The position numbers and the translations under genes are program-made. The notes beneath the pieces are model-generated. The model was given only the letters and a program-made list of their open reading frames with translations. It made no database searches and had not been told where the DNA came from. Of a DNA stretch of 39,717 nucleotides, positions 22,151 to 29,537 are shown in pieces. Source of the stretch: JABFSS01 sp964497975 (GTDB taxonomy: Bacteria; Patescibacteriota; Gracilibacteria; Peribacterales; Peribacteraceae); NCBI GenBank assembly GCA_964497975.1, contig CAZCFO010000008.1:1-39717 (forward strand). The letters are read 5' to 3'. Position 1 is the stretch's first letter, and each line of letters begins with the position of its first letter.

Positions 22151-22858
22151 ATGCCCGCTCCCACCAGTCCGAATTCGAAATCACCGTCCTCCCGCCCGGG
22201 CGGCCGCTCCGGTGGCCCCGGCGGCCGCGATGGCCGTCGTGACAACCGCCGCGGCGGCGGTCGCCAGCGCGAGCCGAGCGAATACTCCGAGATCACCCTC
22301 TCCGTCGACCGCGTCACGCGCGTCGTCAAGGGGGGCCGCCGCATGCGCTTCCGCGCGATCGTGGTGACCGGCAACAAGAAGGGCAAAGTCGGACTCGGCA
22401 CCGGCAAGGCGACGGAAGTCCAGGTGGCCGTCAAAAAGGCCGCGTCGGCCGCCAAGCGCGCGATGATCCGCATCCCCATCGTCAAGGACACCATCCCGCA
22501 CTCCGTCGAGCTGAAGTTCAAGGCCGCACGCATCCGTCTGATGCCCGCCCTGCCCGGCACCGGCATCATCGCCGGCGGCGCCCTGCGCGTGATCCTCGAT
22601 CAGGCCGGCGTGAAGAACGTCCTCAGCAAGCGCTTCGGCACCCGCAACAAGCTCGTCAACGCCCAGGCGGCGATCATGGCTCTCGAAAAGCTCCGTTCGT
22701 TCGGCAACCCGAGCAAGCCGGAGGCCCCGGCCCCCGCGTCCATCGGTCCCGACGGCGAAGTGGAGGAGGTCCGCTCCGGCGGTCTGCAGCTTACCGAGCT
22801 GACCAAAGAGCAGGTGCAGGCCCAGCGCGACATCCACCGGAAGGGGAAGATCGAGTAA
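22151..22858 (+). CDS. rpsE: 30S ribosomal protein S5 with Gly/Arg-rich N-terminus
   Basis: 235 aa; typical S5 is about 165. The core has DRVTRVVKGGRRMRFRAIVV near 53-72, GLGTGKATEVQVAVKKA near 83-99 and GTGIIAGGALRVILD near 140-154, all diagnostic. Residues 1-45 are an added Ser/Gly/Arg-rich, RGG-like extension, and about 35 residues are added at the C-terminus. S5 helps decoding fidelity and mRNA unwinding. rpmD (uL30), which normally follows, is absent. Confidence 0.96.
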   Translation: MPAPTSPNSKSPSSRPGGRSGGPGGRDGRRDNRRGGGRQREPSEYSEITLSVDRVTRVVKGGRRMRFRAIVVTGNKKGKVGLGTGKATEVQVAVKKAASAAKRAMIRIPIVKDTIPHSVELKFKAARIRLMPALPGTGIIAGGALRVILDQAGVKNVLSKRFGTRNKLVNAQAAIMALEKLRSFGNPSKPEAPAPASIGPDGEVEEVRSGGLQLTELTKEQVQAQRDIHRKGKIE

Positions 22859-22929
22859 GCGGGGTGGAGAACTCGGGACTCGGAAGGGAAATTTTTCAAT
22901 TCCTCTTTCTTTGCAGAGCGGTCTCTCCA

Positions 22930-22935
22930 TAGAAT
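22930..22935 (+). promoter_or_regulatory. -10 hexamer TAGAAT of the PfpI-like gene
   Basis: TAGAAT ends 7 nt before the ATG at 22943, with the same hexamer and spacing as 3266-3271. The alternative ATG at 22934 lies within the hexamer and was rejected. Confidence 0.55.
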
Positions 22936-22942
22936 GAACGCC

Positions 22943-23458
22943 ATGTCGCGCTCCGCCCTTCTCGTCATCGCCAAAAAAGGATTCCAGGATGTGGAACTCG
23001 ACGGCACCCGCGATGAACTCGCCGCCGCCGGCTTCGACGTGACGCTGGCGAGCACCGACGAAGGGGAGTGCACCGGCAAGTTCGGCGCGACGGAGATTGC
23101 CGAGGTGGCGCTCGAAGACGTTGATGTCGACGATTACGACCGCGTCGCCTTCATCGGCGGGCCGGGGGCGTCCAATCTGTGGCAGAACGTCGAAGCCAAG
23201 CGGATCGCGCAGGACGCCGTCCATGCGGGCAAGCCGCTCGGGGCCATCTGCATCGCGCCCAAGATCCTCGCGGCGGCGGAAGTCCTGGCCGGCAAAAAGG
23301 CGACCGTCTGGAACGAGGACGGGGATCAGGAGGGGTTTCTGGCGCTGCATGACGTCGAATACACCGGCGAGCCCGTGACCGTCGACGGCCTCATCGTCAC
23401 GGCGAACGGGCCCGAGGCGTCGAAGCAGTTCGGGAAGACGCTGGCGGCAATGCATTGA
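22943..23458 (+). CDS. DJ-1/PfpI family protein
   Basis: 171 aa. The class I glutamine-amidotransferase-like fold is shown by FQDVEL (Glu18), AFIGGPGAS near 69-77 and LGAICIAPKILA near 99-110, with C103 as the nucleophile-elbow Cys. Family members are proteases, deglycases or stress chaperones; which applies is not readable. It lies in the rpsE-rplO gap where rpmD would be, with its own leaderless-type -10, so it is probably an insertion into the operon rather than a member. Confidence 0.88.
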   Translation: MSRSALLVIAKKGFQDVELDGTRDELAAAGFDVTLASTDEGECTGKFGATEIAEVALEDVDVDDYDRVAFIGGPGASNLWQNVEAKRIAQDAVHAGKPLGAICIAPKILAAAEVLAGKKATVWNEDGDQEGFLALHDVEYTGEPVTVDGLIVTANGPEASKQFGKTLAAMH

Positions 23459-23501
23459 CCGATCAGGTCCGTCGTTTGAGTACTGCAGGCTTTTTCTCAT
23501 G

Positions 23502-23570
23502 CCCTCACCCGGTCCGCCCGAGGCGGACCACCCTCTCCCACTGCGGTGGGCGAGGGGACCAATTGCTTCT
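23502..23570 (+). repeat. Composite two-hairpin repeat (after the PfpI-like gene)
   Basis: Hairpin a is GGTCCGCC-CGA-GGCGGACC (23511-23529). Hairpin b is CCCTCTCCCA (23531-23540) / TGGGCGAGGG (23547-23556). It is followed at 23660-23692 by a short tandem run of CCCGAA/CCCGAG-type hexamers before the convergent CAP gene. This 235-nt gap has no gene. Confidence 0.75.
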
Positions 23571-23693
23571 GTCATGCTTCGCACCCCGCTTGCCCGGCGG
23601 AGCTCACCGCAGTGAGCGAAGACGGGTGGAGCGCGCGGCCACGCCGTATGTTGTTTTGTTCCAAGCCCGAACCCCAGCCCGAACCCGAGCCCG

Positions 23694-24809
23694 TTATTTT
23701 TGCTTCCCTCCAAAGTGCTGCACCCAGACGCCGGCCTCCAGGCCGATGCCCGTGTCGGTGAAGTCGGGGTTCATGATGGTTTCGCGGTGGCTGGGGGAGG
23801 CGAGCCAGTCGCTGACGACCTCCTTTGCGGTTTTCTGACCGCGCGCGAGGTTTTCGCCCATGATGTAGCGCGCGATGCAGAGGCAGGAGGACTGGAAGAA
23901 CGGACGATAGTATCCCGAGCGTTCCATGCGGTCCTTGAGGGTTTCGCCGAGCGGGCTGAGGTGTCCGAAGAATCCCTGCTGCGCCATCAGGCGGGCGTAT
24001 GCCTGCGCAGACGTTTCCAGCATGGCGCTGTGCTTGAGCGGGGCAAGTCCCGCCGCGGCGCGGGCGCCGTTGACGATCTTCAGGACTTCCTGGCGGAGGC
24101 GGGGCGTCTGCAGGGGGTCGGCCGCGCTCGTCGTGCGCGTGTACGCGGCGATGTGCGGCTGCGTGGCCGTATTGGCGGCCGGTCCCCGAGGTTTCACGAT
24201 GGCGACGCGGTTGGTCTCGGTGGAAATCGTTTCATAGAGCGGCGCGGCCGGCGTCGTCTTTCCCTTTTTCGACGACGCGTCGACGAGGATCTGCACCGCC
24301 TTGGCGACTTCGTTGTGGATCATGAATTCGTCGGGCTTGAGGGTGTTCTGGTCGGGGTCTGCCGGGAACAGGCGCATTTTCTGCGCCATGCCCGCGAGAG
24401 ACGCGAACCAGGCTTCCGGCGCCACATCGCGGTACGATGAGTCGTACAGATCGGCGTTGATGCCGAACGTGCGCGCCGCCATCGACAGGAATTCCGCGCG
24501 CGTGACGGGATCTTCGGGGCGGATGCGCTTGGTGACCGGATTCGCCTGGACGATGCCGAGGCGCTCCGCCACCACGATGTACCGCTCGTACCAGATGTTA
24601 TGGCGCACGTCCGGGAACTCGCCGTTGCTGACGAGCGCGGGGATGTTGGCGACGCGGGCCTGCAGCAGCAGCATCACGGCCTCCGCCCGTGTGACGTACG
24701 GCGTCTGGAACGACGGTATCTGTGCTGCGGCGACCGGCGCGCCTGCCACGAAGAACGCGCACAAAGCTCCAAGAATTTGGCTGCGGAAGCGGAAAGGGGT
24801 GTTTGTCAT
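23694..24809 (-). CDS. Exported SLH-CAP domain protein
   Basis: 371 aa. A signal peptide (MTNTPFRFRSQILGALCAFF to the AAAQ region at about 28) is followed by three S-layer-homology-like segments (YVTRAEAVMLLLQ, PVTRAEFLSMAARTFG, IHNEVAKAVQILV) and a linker. A C-terminal CAP/SCP domain (about 235-371) carries LMAQQGFFGHLSPLGE, GENLARGQ and SPSHRETIMNPDFTDTGIG. It probably binds cell-wall polymer by SLH and acts outside the cell. TATAAT on the minus strand lies 9 nt before the ATG. A longer in-frame start reaching into the next gene was rejected for lack of a signal peptide. Confidence 0.88.
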   Translation of the reverse strand: MTNTPFRFRSQILGALCAFFVAGAPVAAAQIPSFQTPYVTRAEAVMLLLQARVANIPALVSNGEFPDVRHNIWYERYIVVAERLGIVQANPVTKRIRPEDPVTRAEFLSMAARTFGINADLYDSSYRDVAPEAWFASLAGMAQKMRLFPADPDQNTLKPDEFMIHNEVAKAVQILVDASSKKGKTTPAAPLYETISTETNRVAIVKPRGPAANTATQPHIAAYTRTTSAADPLQTPRLRQEVLKIVNGARAAAGLAPLKHSAMLETSAQAYARLMAQQGFFGHLSPLGETLKDRMERSGYYRPFFQSSCLCIARYIMGENLARGQKTAKEVVSDWLASPSHRETIMNPDFTDTGIGLEAGVWVQHFGGKQK

Positions 24810-24818
24810 CTTTCTGTA

Positions 24819-24824
24819 ATTATA
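24819..24824 (-). promoter_or_regulatory. -10 TATAAT of the SLH-CAP gene
   Basis: Consensus TATAAT 9 nt before the ATG at 24809, with TGGTTA 17 nt upstream as a weak -35. The leader would be only a few nt. Confidence 0.6.
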
Positions 24825-24847
24825 GCATTTTATCACCGTTTTAACCA

Positions 24848-25432
24848 TCACTGTTTCACGTGAATCCCCCCGAAAATCTGCACCCAAACCGCCCCGGCAT
24901 TCCCGACGCCCATTTCCAGGAAATCCGCCTTGAGGATGTTCGTGCGGTGGACTTTTGAATTCATCCAGTCCGTCATCACGGCGGAACCGTCTTTCTGCCC
25001 CGATGCGATATTTTCGCCGTACACGAAACGCACCGCGCAATTGCACGGCGGGGTAAAGTAGCCCGCCGCGCGGAGGCGGGTTTCGGGCGTGTGCCCCTCC
25101 GGCGAGCGGTGCGAGAAAAAGTTCCGCTTCACCATGTCCTTGGCGTACGCCTGCGCCGTGGCATCGAGCAGCGTGTTTTGCTTCACGGTTTTCAGGTTTT
25201 TCTTGCGACGCTCCTGATTGACCAGATCCAGGATGGTTTTGCGCGATTTCTGGAGTGCGGCATCGGCGCTCGTGACGGACGATGACCGTGCCGAAGACGG
25301 CCTGCCGGAAGCGCTGCTGCGCGCCGCGGGAACGGGACGGGGAAGAGGGACGAGGTAGGGGGCCGACCGCACGGAGGAGGCGGGAAGAGAGGCGGCCAGG
25401 GTCAGGGTCAGCGTCGGAAGCAGCAGGAGCAT
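24848..25432 (-). CDS. Exported CAP-domain protein
   Basis: 194 aa. A hydrophobic N-terminus (MLLLLPTLTLTLAASLPASS) acts as a signal peptide, then about 35 Ser/Arg/Pro-rich residues and a CAP/SCP domain (from about 57) with NFFSHRSPEGHTPETRL, YGENIASGQ and KVHRTNILKADFLEMGVG. It is the shorter paralogue of the neighbouring SLH-CAP gene, lacking SLH repeats; the pair probably arose by duplication. TACAAT lies 7 nt before the ATG. Both lie against the direction of the ribosomal operon. Confidence 0.86.
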   Translation of the reverse strand: MLLLLPTLTLTLAASLPASSVRSAPYLVPLPRPVPAARSSASGRPSSARSSSVTSADAALQKSRKTILDLVNQERRKKNLKTVKQNTLLDATAQAYAKDMVKRNFFSHRSPEGHTPETRLRAAGYFTPPCNCAVRFVYGENIASGQKDGSAVMTDWMNSKVHRTNILKADFLEMGVGNAGAVWVQIFGGIHVKQ

Positions 25433-25439
25433 GTCCGCG

Positions 25440-25445
25440 ATTGTA
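25440..25445 (-). promoter_or_regulatory. -10 TACAAT of the CAP gene
   Basis: On the minus strand TACAAT ends 7 nt before the ATG at 25432. It abuts the hairpin element at 25446-25534. Confidence 0.55.
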
Positions 25446-25534
25446 CAGGCAAAAAGGGCATAAAGGGCATATTGGAGACAGATCAACAAGAGAAAACACG
25501 CCGCCTCTGTGCTCTTTACCCCTTTCGTTCCCTC
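25446..25534. repeat. Tandem-unit hairpin element between CAP gene and rplO
   Basis: The left arm (25446-25480) has GGCAAAAAGGGCATAAAGGG-type units. The right arm (25504-25534) is roughly the reverse complement (CTGTGCTCTTTACCCCTTTC). It lies between two divergent genes and carries the -35 of rplO in its right arm. Confidence 0.6.
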
Positions 25535-25543
25535 CCCTACAAT
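25515..25543 (+). promoter_or_regulatory. Promoter TTTACC-N17-TACAAT of the rplO-secY segment
   Basis: TTTACC (25515-25520) and TACAAT (25538-25543) with 17 nt spacing precede rplO by 40 nt. A separate promoter is expected because the inserted genes separate rplO from rpsE. Confidence 0.6.
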
Positions 25544-25583
25544 GCCGCTCCCAGAGGGCAAAGTCCCCCTACCCACTCTTACC

Positions 25584-26027
25584 ATGCTCCACACGCTCAA
25601 GCCCAATGCCCGTTCCCGCAGGCGCCCCAAGCGCGTCGCGCGCGGCAACAGCGCCGGGGGCGGCACCACCGGAGGACGCGGCACCAAAGGCCAGCAGTCC
25701 CGCACCGGCAAAGGCCGGAAGTTCGGCTTTGAAGGAGGCCAGGTTCCGCTCATCCGCCGCCAGCCGAAACTGGGAGGGTTCACGAAGCCCCGCCGCGTGG
25801 ATTTCGAGCCGCTCAACCTCGATGTTCTTGAGGCCCGTCTCGATGCAGGGACCTACGGTCCCGCGGAACTCCGCGCCAAGCGCATCCTGCGCACGGGCGG
25901 CCCCGTCAAGCTCCTCTCCCGCGGAACGGTGACCAAGAAGTTCTCGCTCTCCGTCCATGCCGCGTCGGCCAAGGCAAAGGAAGCCGTCGAGAAGGCGGGA
26001 GGAACGGTCACCCTCCTCAAGGACTAA
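25584..26027 (+). CDS. rplO: 50S ribosomal protein L15
   Basis: 147 aa from the ATG at 25584 (MLHTLKPNARSRRRPKRVAR), which matches the family N-terminus; the earlier ATG at 25542 overlaps the -10 hexamer. The Gly-rich stretch GGGTTGGRGTKGQQSRTGKG (near 25-44) and FEGGQVPLIRRQPKLGGF near 49-66 are diagnostic. L15 is a late 50S assembly protein. In the usual order rpmD precedes it, but here the CAP genes do. Confidence 0.96.
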   Translation: MLHTLKPNARSRRRPKRVARGNSAGGGTTGGRGTKGQQSRTGKGRKFGFEGGQVPLIRRQPKLGGFTKPRRVDFEPLNLDVLEARLDAGTYGPAELRAKRILRTGGPVKLLSRGTVTKKFSLSVHAASAKAKEAVEKAGGTVTLLKD

Positions 26028-26033
26028 CCCCTC

Positions 26034-26070
26034 GATACGTCCGCTCCCGGCGGACGACTCGGGGCGACAC
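26034..26070 (+). repeat. Hairpin in rplO-secY gap
   Basis: GTCCGCTCCCGGCGGAC is flanked by CGATAC and GACTCGGGGCGACACA. It resembles both the GTCCGCC/GGCGGAC hairpins and the CGATACG..ACTCGGAATGACA repeat at 34893-34938. Confidence 0.5.
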
Positions 26071-26076
26071 ATTTCT

Positions 26077-27354
26077 ATGTTCACCTACCTCCGACAACTC
26101 TGGCGCTCCGAGGATCTGCGCAGGCGCATCCTCGTCACGGCATTTCTCCTGCTCCTGTACCGCGTCGCGGCCCACATCGCCGTTCCCGGCGCCGATCCCT
26201 TCGCTCTCAAGCAGTTCCTCGACACCCAGAACGCCGGAGGTGCGCTCGGCGTCTTCGCGGCGCTCACCGGCGGCGGCTTGGACAACTTCTCCGTCGTTCT
26301 TCTCGGCCTGAGCCCGTACATCAACGCCTCCATCATCGTTCAGCTGTGCACGGTCATCTTCCCCAAGCTGGAGGCGCTGAGCAAAGAGGGCGCGCAGGGC
26401 CAGCAGGAGCTCAACCGCTACACGCGCTGGCTGACGCTGCCGCTCGGCTTCATCCAGAGTTACGGCTTCCTCGTCCTGCTCGGACGCGGCGGCGTGAACA
26501 TCGTCGACATCAGCTTCCCGGCGGTGCTCTTCCCCATGCTCTTCGTGACCGCGGGCTCCCTCTTCCTGATGTGGCTCGGCGAGATCATCACGGAGAAGGG
26601 CATCGGCAATGGCGTCTCCATGATCATCTTCGTCGGCATCGTCTCGAGCATCCCCACGCGCTTCGCATCCATCCTCCTCGCCGGCGACGGCAAGGTGGGT
26701 GCGTTCTACTTCTTCCTGCTCGTCTCGTTCGCCACGCTCGTCGCCGTCGTGCTCTTCACCGACGCGCACCGCCAGATCCCCATCACGTACGCCAACCAGG
26801 GCGCGGGCAGGGGAGTGCAGGGCAACATCCCCATCCGTCTCAACCAGGCCGGCATGATCCCGATCATCTTCGCGATCTCGCTCATCACCTTCCCCGCGAT
26901 CCTCGCGCAGTTCCTCCAGACGGCTCCGCGCTTCGCGCCGGTCGTGGGCTTCATCACCACGTATCTCAATTCCCAGAGCCCGAGCATCGTCTACATGGCG
27001 GGCTACTTCCTCCTCGTCATCGCCTTCACATTCTTCTACGTCTCCGTCACCTTCAAGCCGACCGAAGTCGCCGAGACCATCCAGAAGCGCGGCGGGTTCA
27101 TCCCCGGCGTGCGCCCCGGACCCCAGACGGCCAAGCTTCTCGCACAGACCAGCCTGCGCCTCAACCTGTGGGGCGGCATCTTCCTGGGTATCGTCGCCGT
27201 CATCCCCCTGCTCTTCACGCGCTATTCGAGCCTCGGTTCCACCGATCTCCTGATCTCCGGCTCCGGCCTCATCATCATCGTCGGCGTCGTCATGGAACTG
27301 ATCCGCGCGATCAATGCGCAGATGCTCGCGCATGACTACGAGAAGCTGGTGTAA
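26077..27354 (+). CDS. secY: Protein translocase subunit SecY
   Basis: 425 aa from the ATG at 26077, normal length, with ten transmembrane segments. Signatures include RVAAHIAVPGAD near the first helix, LGLSPYINASIIVQL near 71-85 (plug and helix 2), GEIITEKGIGNGVSMIIFVG near 168-187 and PFQ-free cytoplasmic loop RGVQGNIPIRLNQAGMIPII near 246-265. It forms the protein-conducting channel with SecE and SecG and serves the exported proteins of this region. The stop lies inside the -10 of the next gene. Confidence 0.97.
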   Translation: MFTYLRQLWRSEDLRRRILVTAFLLLLYRVAAHIAVPGADPFALKQFLDTQNAGGALGVFAALTGGGLDNFSVVLLGLSPYINASIIVQLCTVIFPKLEALSKEGAQGQQELNRYTRWLTLPLGFIQSYGFLVLLGRGGVNIVDISFPAVLFPMLFVTAGSLFLMWLGEIITEKGIGNGVSMIIFVGIVSSIPTRFASILLAGDGKVGAFYFFLLVSFATLVAVVLFTDAHRQIPITYANQGAGRGVQGNIPIRLNQAGMIPIIFAISLITFPAILAQFLQTAPRFAPVVGFITTYLNSQSPSIVYMAGYFLLVIAFTFFYVSVTFKPTEVAETIQKRGGFIPGVRPGPQTAKLLAQTSLRLNLWGGIFLGIVAVIPLLFTRYSSLGSTDLLISGSGLIIIVGVVMELIRAINAQMLAHDYEKLV

Positions 27355-27357
27355 GAT
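27352..27357 (+). promoter_or_regulatory. -10 hexamer TAAGAT over the secY stop
   Basis: TAAGAT includes the secY stop codon TAA and ends 7 nt before the ATG at 27365, the leaderless spacing seen elsewhere. Confidence 0.45.
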
Positions 27358-27364
27358 CTTCCGC

Positions 27365-27595
27365 ATGAAAGAATCCCCGTATCCGACCGAAGCCGAGCTT
27401 GATTTGCTGTCTGCGGCCATCAAACAGAAGTTCATCGATCAGCATGGATCACATGCTGAACATGCCATGGCTCTACCGGTCATGCATGACGGTCAGGAAG
27501 CATTCTCGGTGAATGACGATATTGCGAAAATGCGAGAACAGACAGCCGAAGGGCTGCGGACCTATCTCGCGTGGAAGAAGGTTCTCAGTCTCTGA
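27365..27595 (+). CDS. Hypothetical protein, 76 aa
   Basis: Not recognised. A small soluble, acidic, helical protein with His-rich centre (QHGSHAEHAMALPVMH) and no export signal. It sits between secY and adk, where no gene is usual. It has its own TAAGAT 7 nt before the ATG and ends 21 nt before the adk start. An accessory insertion into the operon is likely. Confidence 0.5.
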   Translation: MKESPYPTEAELDLLSAAIKQKFIDQHGSHAEHAMALPVMHDGQEAFSVNDDIAKMREQTAEGLRTYLAWKKVLSL

Positions 27596-27604
27596 TCTCT
27601 CCGC

Positions 27605-27610
27605 TAGCAT
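27605..27610 (+). promoter_or_regulatory. -10 hexamer TAGCAT of adk
   Basis: TAGCAT lies 6 nt before the adk ATG at 27617, giving a leaderless arrangement. Confidence 0.45.
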
Positions 27611-27616
27611 CGGGGC

Positions 27617-28180
27617 ATGGATCTCCTTCTCTTCGGAATTCAGGGCAGCGGCAAGGGCACGCAGGCCAAGCGCCTCGCGGCCGAGTTCGGTTACGACATG
27701 TTCGAGGCGGGCGGAGAGCTCCGCAAGATCGCGGCATCCGGTTCCGAGCTGGGCAATACGGTCAAATCCTTCATCGATCAGGGCAACCTGGTCCCGCATC
27801 CCATCATCATGAAAGTCGTGGAAGAGGCGATCCGCCAGCGGCCGGCGTCGCAGAAGATCCTCTTCGACGGCATTCCCAGGGATGAGGCGCAGATGCGCGA
27901 CTTCAATGACATCATGCGCAGCGTGGGACGCGACTTCCGCTGCATCCATCTGCTCCTCAGTCCCGAGGAGGGCGTGCGGCGCATCCTCGGCCGCGCGAAG
28001 GCGGAGGGCCGCGCCGATGATGCCGATACCGCGATCATCCGGAAGCGCATGAACACGTTCACCGAAAAGACGATGCCCGTGATCCGGGCGTACGTGGGGG
28101 AGGGGAAGGTCATCGAAATTGATGGAATGAAGGATGTGGAGAGCGTGTATGAGCAAATGACAAAAGCCGTAAGGCAGTAA
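27617..28180 (+). CDS. adk: Adenylate kinase, short form
   Basis: 187 aa. The P-loop GIQGSGKGTQ (7-16) and the conserved FDGIPRDEAQM near 89-99 (usual DGFPR) identify it. LAxxL-type lid sequences are replaced by a short GRAKAEGRADDADTAIIRKR region, so the zinc-type LID domain is missing. It interconverts ATP+AMP and 2 ADP. Position after secY is the standard spc-operon order. I cannot exclude another nucleoside monophosphate kinase. Confidence 0.9.
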   Translation: MDLLLFGIQGSGKGTQAKRLAAEFGYDMFEAGGELRKIAASGSELGNTVKSFIDQGNLVPHPIIMKVVEEAIRQRPASQKILFDGIPRDEAQMRDFNDIMRSVGRDFRCIHLLLSPEEGVRRILGRAKAEGRADDADTAIIRKRMNTFTEKTMPVIRAYVGEGKVIEIDGMKDVESVYEQMTKAVRQ

Positions 28181-28185
28181 ATACT

Positions 28186-28238
28186 AAGCACTAAATCCTA
28201 AATCCTAAACAATGTTTAGAATTTAGAATTTAGTGCTT
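28186..28238. repeat. AT-rich hairpin with tandem CTAAATC arms (adk-map gap)
   Basis: The left arm (28186-28211) and right arm (28213-28238) match at 24 of 26 positions around a single-base loop. Each arm is made of repeated 7-nt units (CTAAATC CTAAATC CTAAACA). It is very AT-rich in a GC-rich genome and could terminate adk transcription on either strand or form a cruciform. Confidence 0.85.
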
Positions 28239-28244
28239 TACACT
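28239..28244 (+). promoter_or_regulatory. -10 hexamer TACACT of map
   Basis: TACACT lies 6 nt before the GTG start at 28251, right after the hairpin's right arm. Confidence 0.45.
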
Positions 28245-28250
28245 ACTTCC

Positions 28251-29000
28251 GTGTCATCCTTCCAACTCTTTTCGGCTGCCGAAATCGAAAGCCTGCGCAC
28301 CGGCGGGAAGATCCTCCGTCAGTGTCTGATCGAGACGGCCGCGCGGGTGAAGCCCGGCATCACCACGGGGACCCTCGACGCGTTCGCGGAGGGGTTCATC
28401 CGCTCGCACAACGGGGCGACTCCGGCATTCAAGGGATATCACGGATTCCCCGCGACGATCTGCGCGTCGGTGAACGATCAGTGCGTGCACGGCATTCCGG
28501 GACCGCGGCAGCTGAATGAAGGCGACATCATCGCCATCGATTGCGGCGTCATTTACGGCAAGCTCTACACCGATGCCTGTGTGAGCGTCGCGGTCGGTTC
28601 CGTTCCCGAAGACGTTCAGGATTTCCTTCGCGCTTCCGAGGAGGCACTCGAGGAAGCCTGCCGCATCGTTGCGCCGGGACGCCGCGTCGGCGACATTTCC
28701 TCCACGATCCAGAAGTCCGTCGAGTCGCACGGCTATTCCTGCGTGAACGGCCTCACCGGACACGGGCTGGGCACCACGCTGCATCAGTTCCCGGATGTGC
28801 CGAATACCGGAAAGGCGGGCACCGGCCCTACGCTCCCGGTGCATACGATCATCGCCATCGAGCCCATCACCTCCATGGGAAAGCCCAATATCCGCGAAGA
28901 AGGGGACGGCTGGACGATTTCGACGGCTGACGGCTCACTCTCCGCCCATTTTGAACATACGATTCTGGTCACCGAAGCGGGCCACGAGATCATTGCCTGA
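28251..29000 (+). CDS. map: Methionine aminopeptidase, type I
   Basis: 249 aa from a GTG at 28251. The alternative ATG at 28233 lies inside the hairpin. Metal ligands of the pita-bread fold are visible: IDCGVIYGKLYTDACVS (two Asp), TGHGLGTTLHQFPDVPN (His), AIEPITS (Glu) and AHFEHTILV (Glu). It removes the initiator Met from nascent proteins, and its place between adk and infA is standard. The GTG follows TACACT by 6 nt, consistent with a leaderless mRNA. Confidence 0.93.
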   Translation: MSSFQLFSAAEIESLRTGGKILRQCLIETAARVKPGITTGTLDAFAEGFIRSHNGATPAFKGYHGFPATICASVNDQCVHGIPGPRQLNEGDIIAIDCGVIYGKLYTDACVSVAVGSVPEDVQDFLRASEEALEEACRIVAPGRRVGDISSTIQKSVESHGYSCVNGLTGHGLGTTLHQFPDVPNTGKAGTGPTLPVHTIIAIEPITSMGKPNIREEGDGWTISTADGSLSAHFEHTILVTEAGHEIIA

Positions 29001-29078
29001 TTAAAGGTTATTACAACATAAATTCACATTTCTTCAACATAAATTTGATCATCCCGGGGTTTTCCCCATCCCTCTGCC

Positions 29079-29107
29079 TTGTCGGAGTTTCTTTCCATCC
29101 GTAAGAT
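29079..29107 (+). promoter_or_regulatory. Promoter TTGTCG-N17-TAAGAT of the infA-rpsM segment
   Basis: TTGTCG (29079-29084) and TAAGAT (29102-29107) with exact 17 nt spacing lie 30 nt before the infA GTG. The 136-nt gap is AT-rich at its 5' end and has a CCGGGG/CCCC stem near 29054-29066. Confidence 0.65.
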
Positions 29108-29136
29108 CTGTCGGCTTTCCGCTCAGCAACTTTCTT

Positions 29137-29478
29137 GTGTCCAAAGACGTTATAGAACTCATCGGCATTGTGGAGGAATGCTTCCCCAATGCCACGTTCC
29201 GCGTCCGGGTCACGAGTGAGCAGGCGGAAGGACATACGCTGCTCTGTCATCTGGCAGGCCGCATGCGGGTCAACCGCGTGCGCATTCTGCCCGGCGACAG
29301 GGTCAAGCTGGAGATGACCCCCTACGATCTGAACAAGGGGCGCATCGTCTATCGCTTCTCGCCGACGTCCCCCGGACCCGGCATTCCGGGCCGCCCCGGA
29401 TCCGCGCCGCCTCCGGCAGCCGCTCCCGCCCCCTCCGCACCTTCCTCTCCTCCCGCCCCGACACCCCCCTCCGCATGA
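29137..29478 (+). CDS. infA: Translation initiation factor IF-1 with Pro/Ala-rich tail
   Basis: 113 aa from a GTG; normal IF-1 is about 72. The S1-like OB fold is clear: IELIGIVEECFPNATFRVRV, AGRMRVNRVRILPGDRV and LEMTPYDLNKGRIVYRF. The remaining 40 residues are an unusual tail of Pro, Ala, Gly and Ser only. IF-1 blocks the ribosomal A site during initiation. The tail may reach into the decoding region or bind a partner, which matters in a genome without Shine-Dalgarno leaders (inference). The stop overlaps an ATGA that begins a ghost copy of rpmJ. Confidence 0.93.
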   Translation: MSKDVIELIGIVEECFPNATFRVRVTSEQAEGHTLLCHLAGRMRVNRVRILPGDRVKLEMTPYDLNKGRIVYRFSPTSPGPGIPGRPGSAPPPAAAPAPSAPSSPPAPTPPSA

Positions 29479-29537
29479 AAGTCCCGCCTTCGCGCTTCGC
29501 GCTTCGGTGGGCAAGTCGCCCCTCCCCTCACCCATGA
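29475..29537 (+). pseudogene. Ghost rpmJ start (20-codon frame) coupled to infA and rpmJ
   Basis: ATGAAAGTCC at 29475 copies the first bases of rpmJ (29534). The frame reads MKVPPSRFALRWASRPSPHP and stops at 29535-29537. Both ends are ATGA overlaps: the first with the infA stop, the second with the real rpmJ start. Between them lies a GCGCTTC-repeat and CCCCTCACCC sequence related to the hairpin repeats. Confidence 0.7.

Noticed and set aside
23660..23692. CCCGAA/CCCGAG hexamer run as a telomere-like or coding repeat
   Set aside because: Only about five units, imperfect, in a gap between convergent genes. It is most likely simple slippage.
24810..25499. N-terminal extension of the SLH-CAP gene to 601 codons
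   Set aside because: It runs through the neighbouring CAP gene and would bury the signal peptide; TATAAT lies 9 nt before the inner ATG.
25542..25583. Upstream ATG of rplO
   Set aside because: It overlaps the proposed -10 hexamer and adds residues not seen in L15; the inner ATG gives the family N-terminus.
26017..27435. 472-codon open frame opposite secY
   Set aside because: The translation is an improbable run of Asp/Glu/Arg/His, typical of the antisense of a hydrophobic gene. secY is certain.
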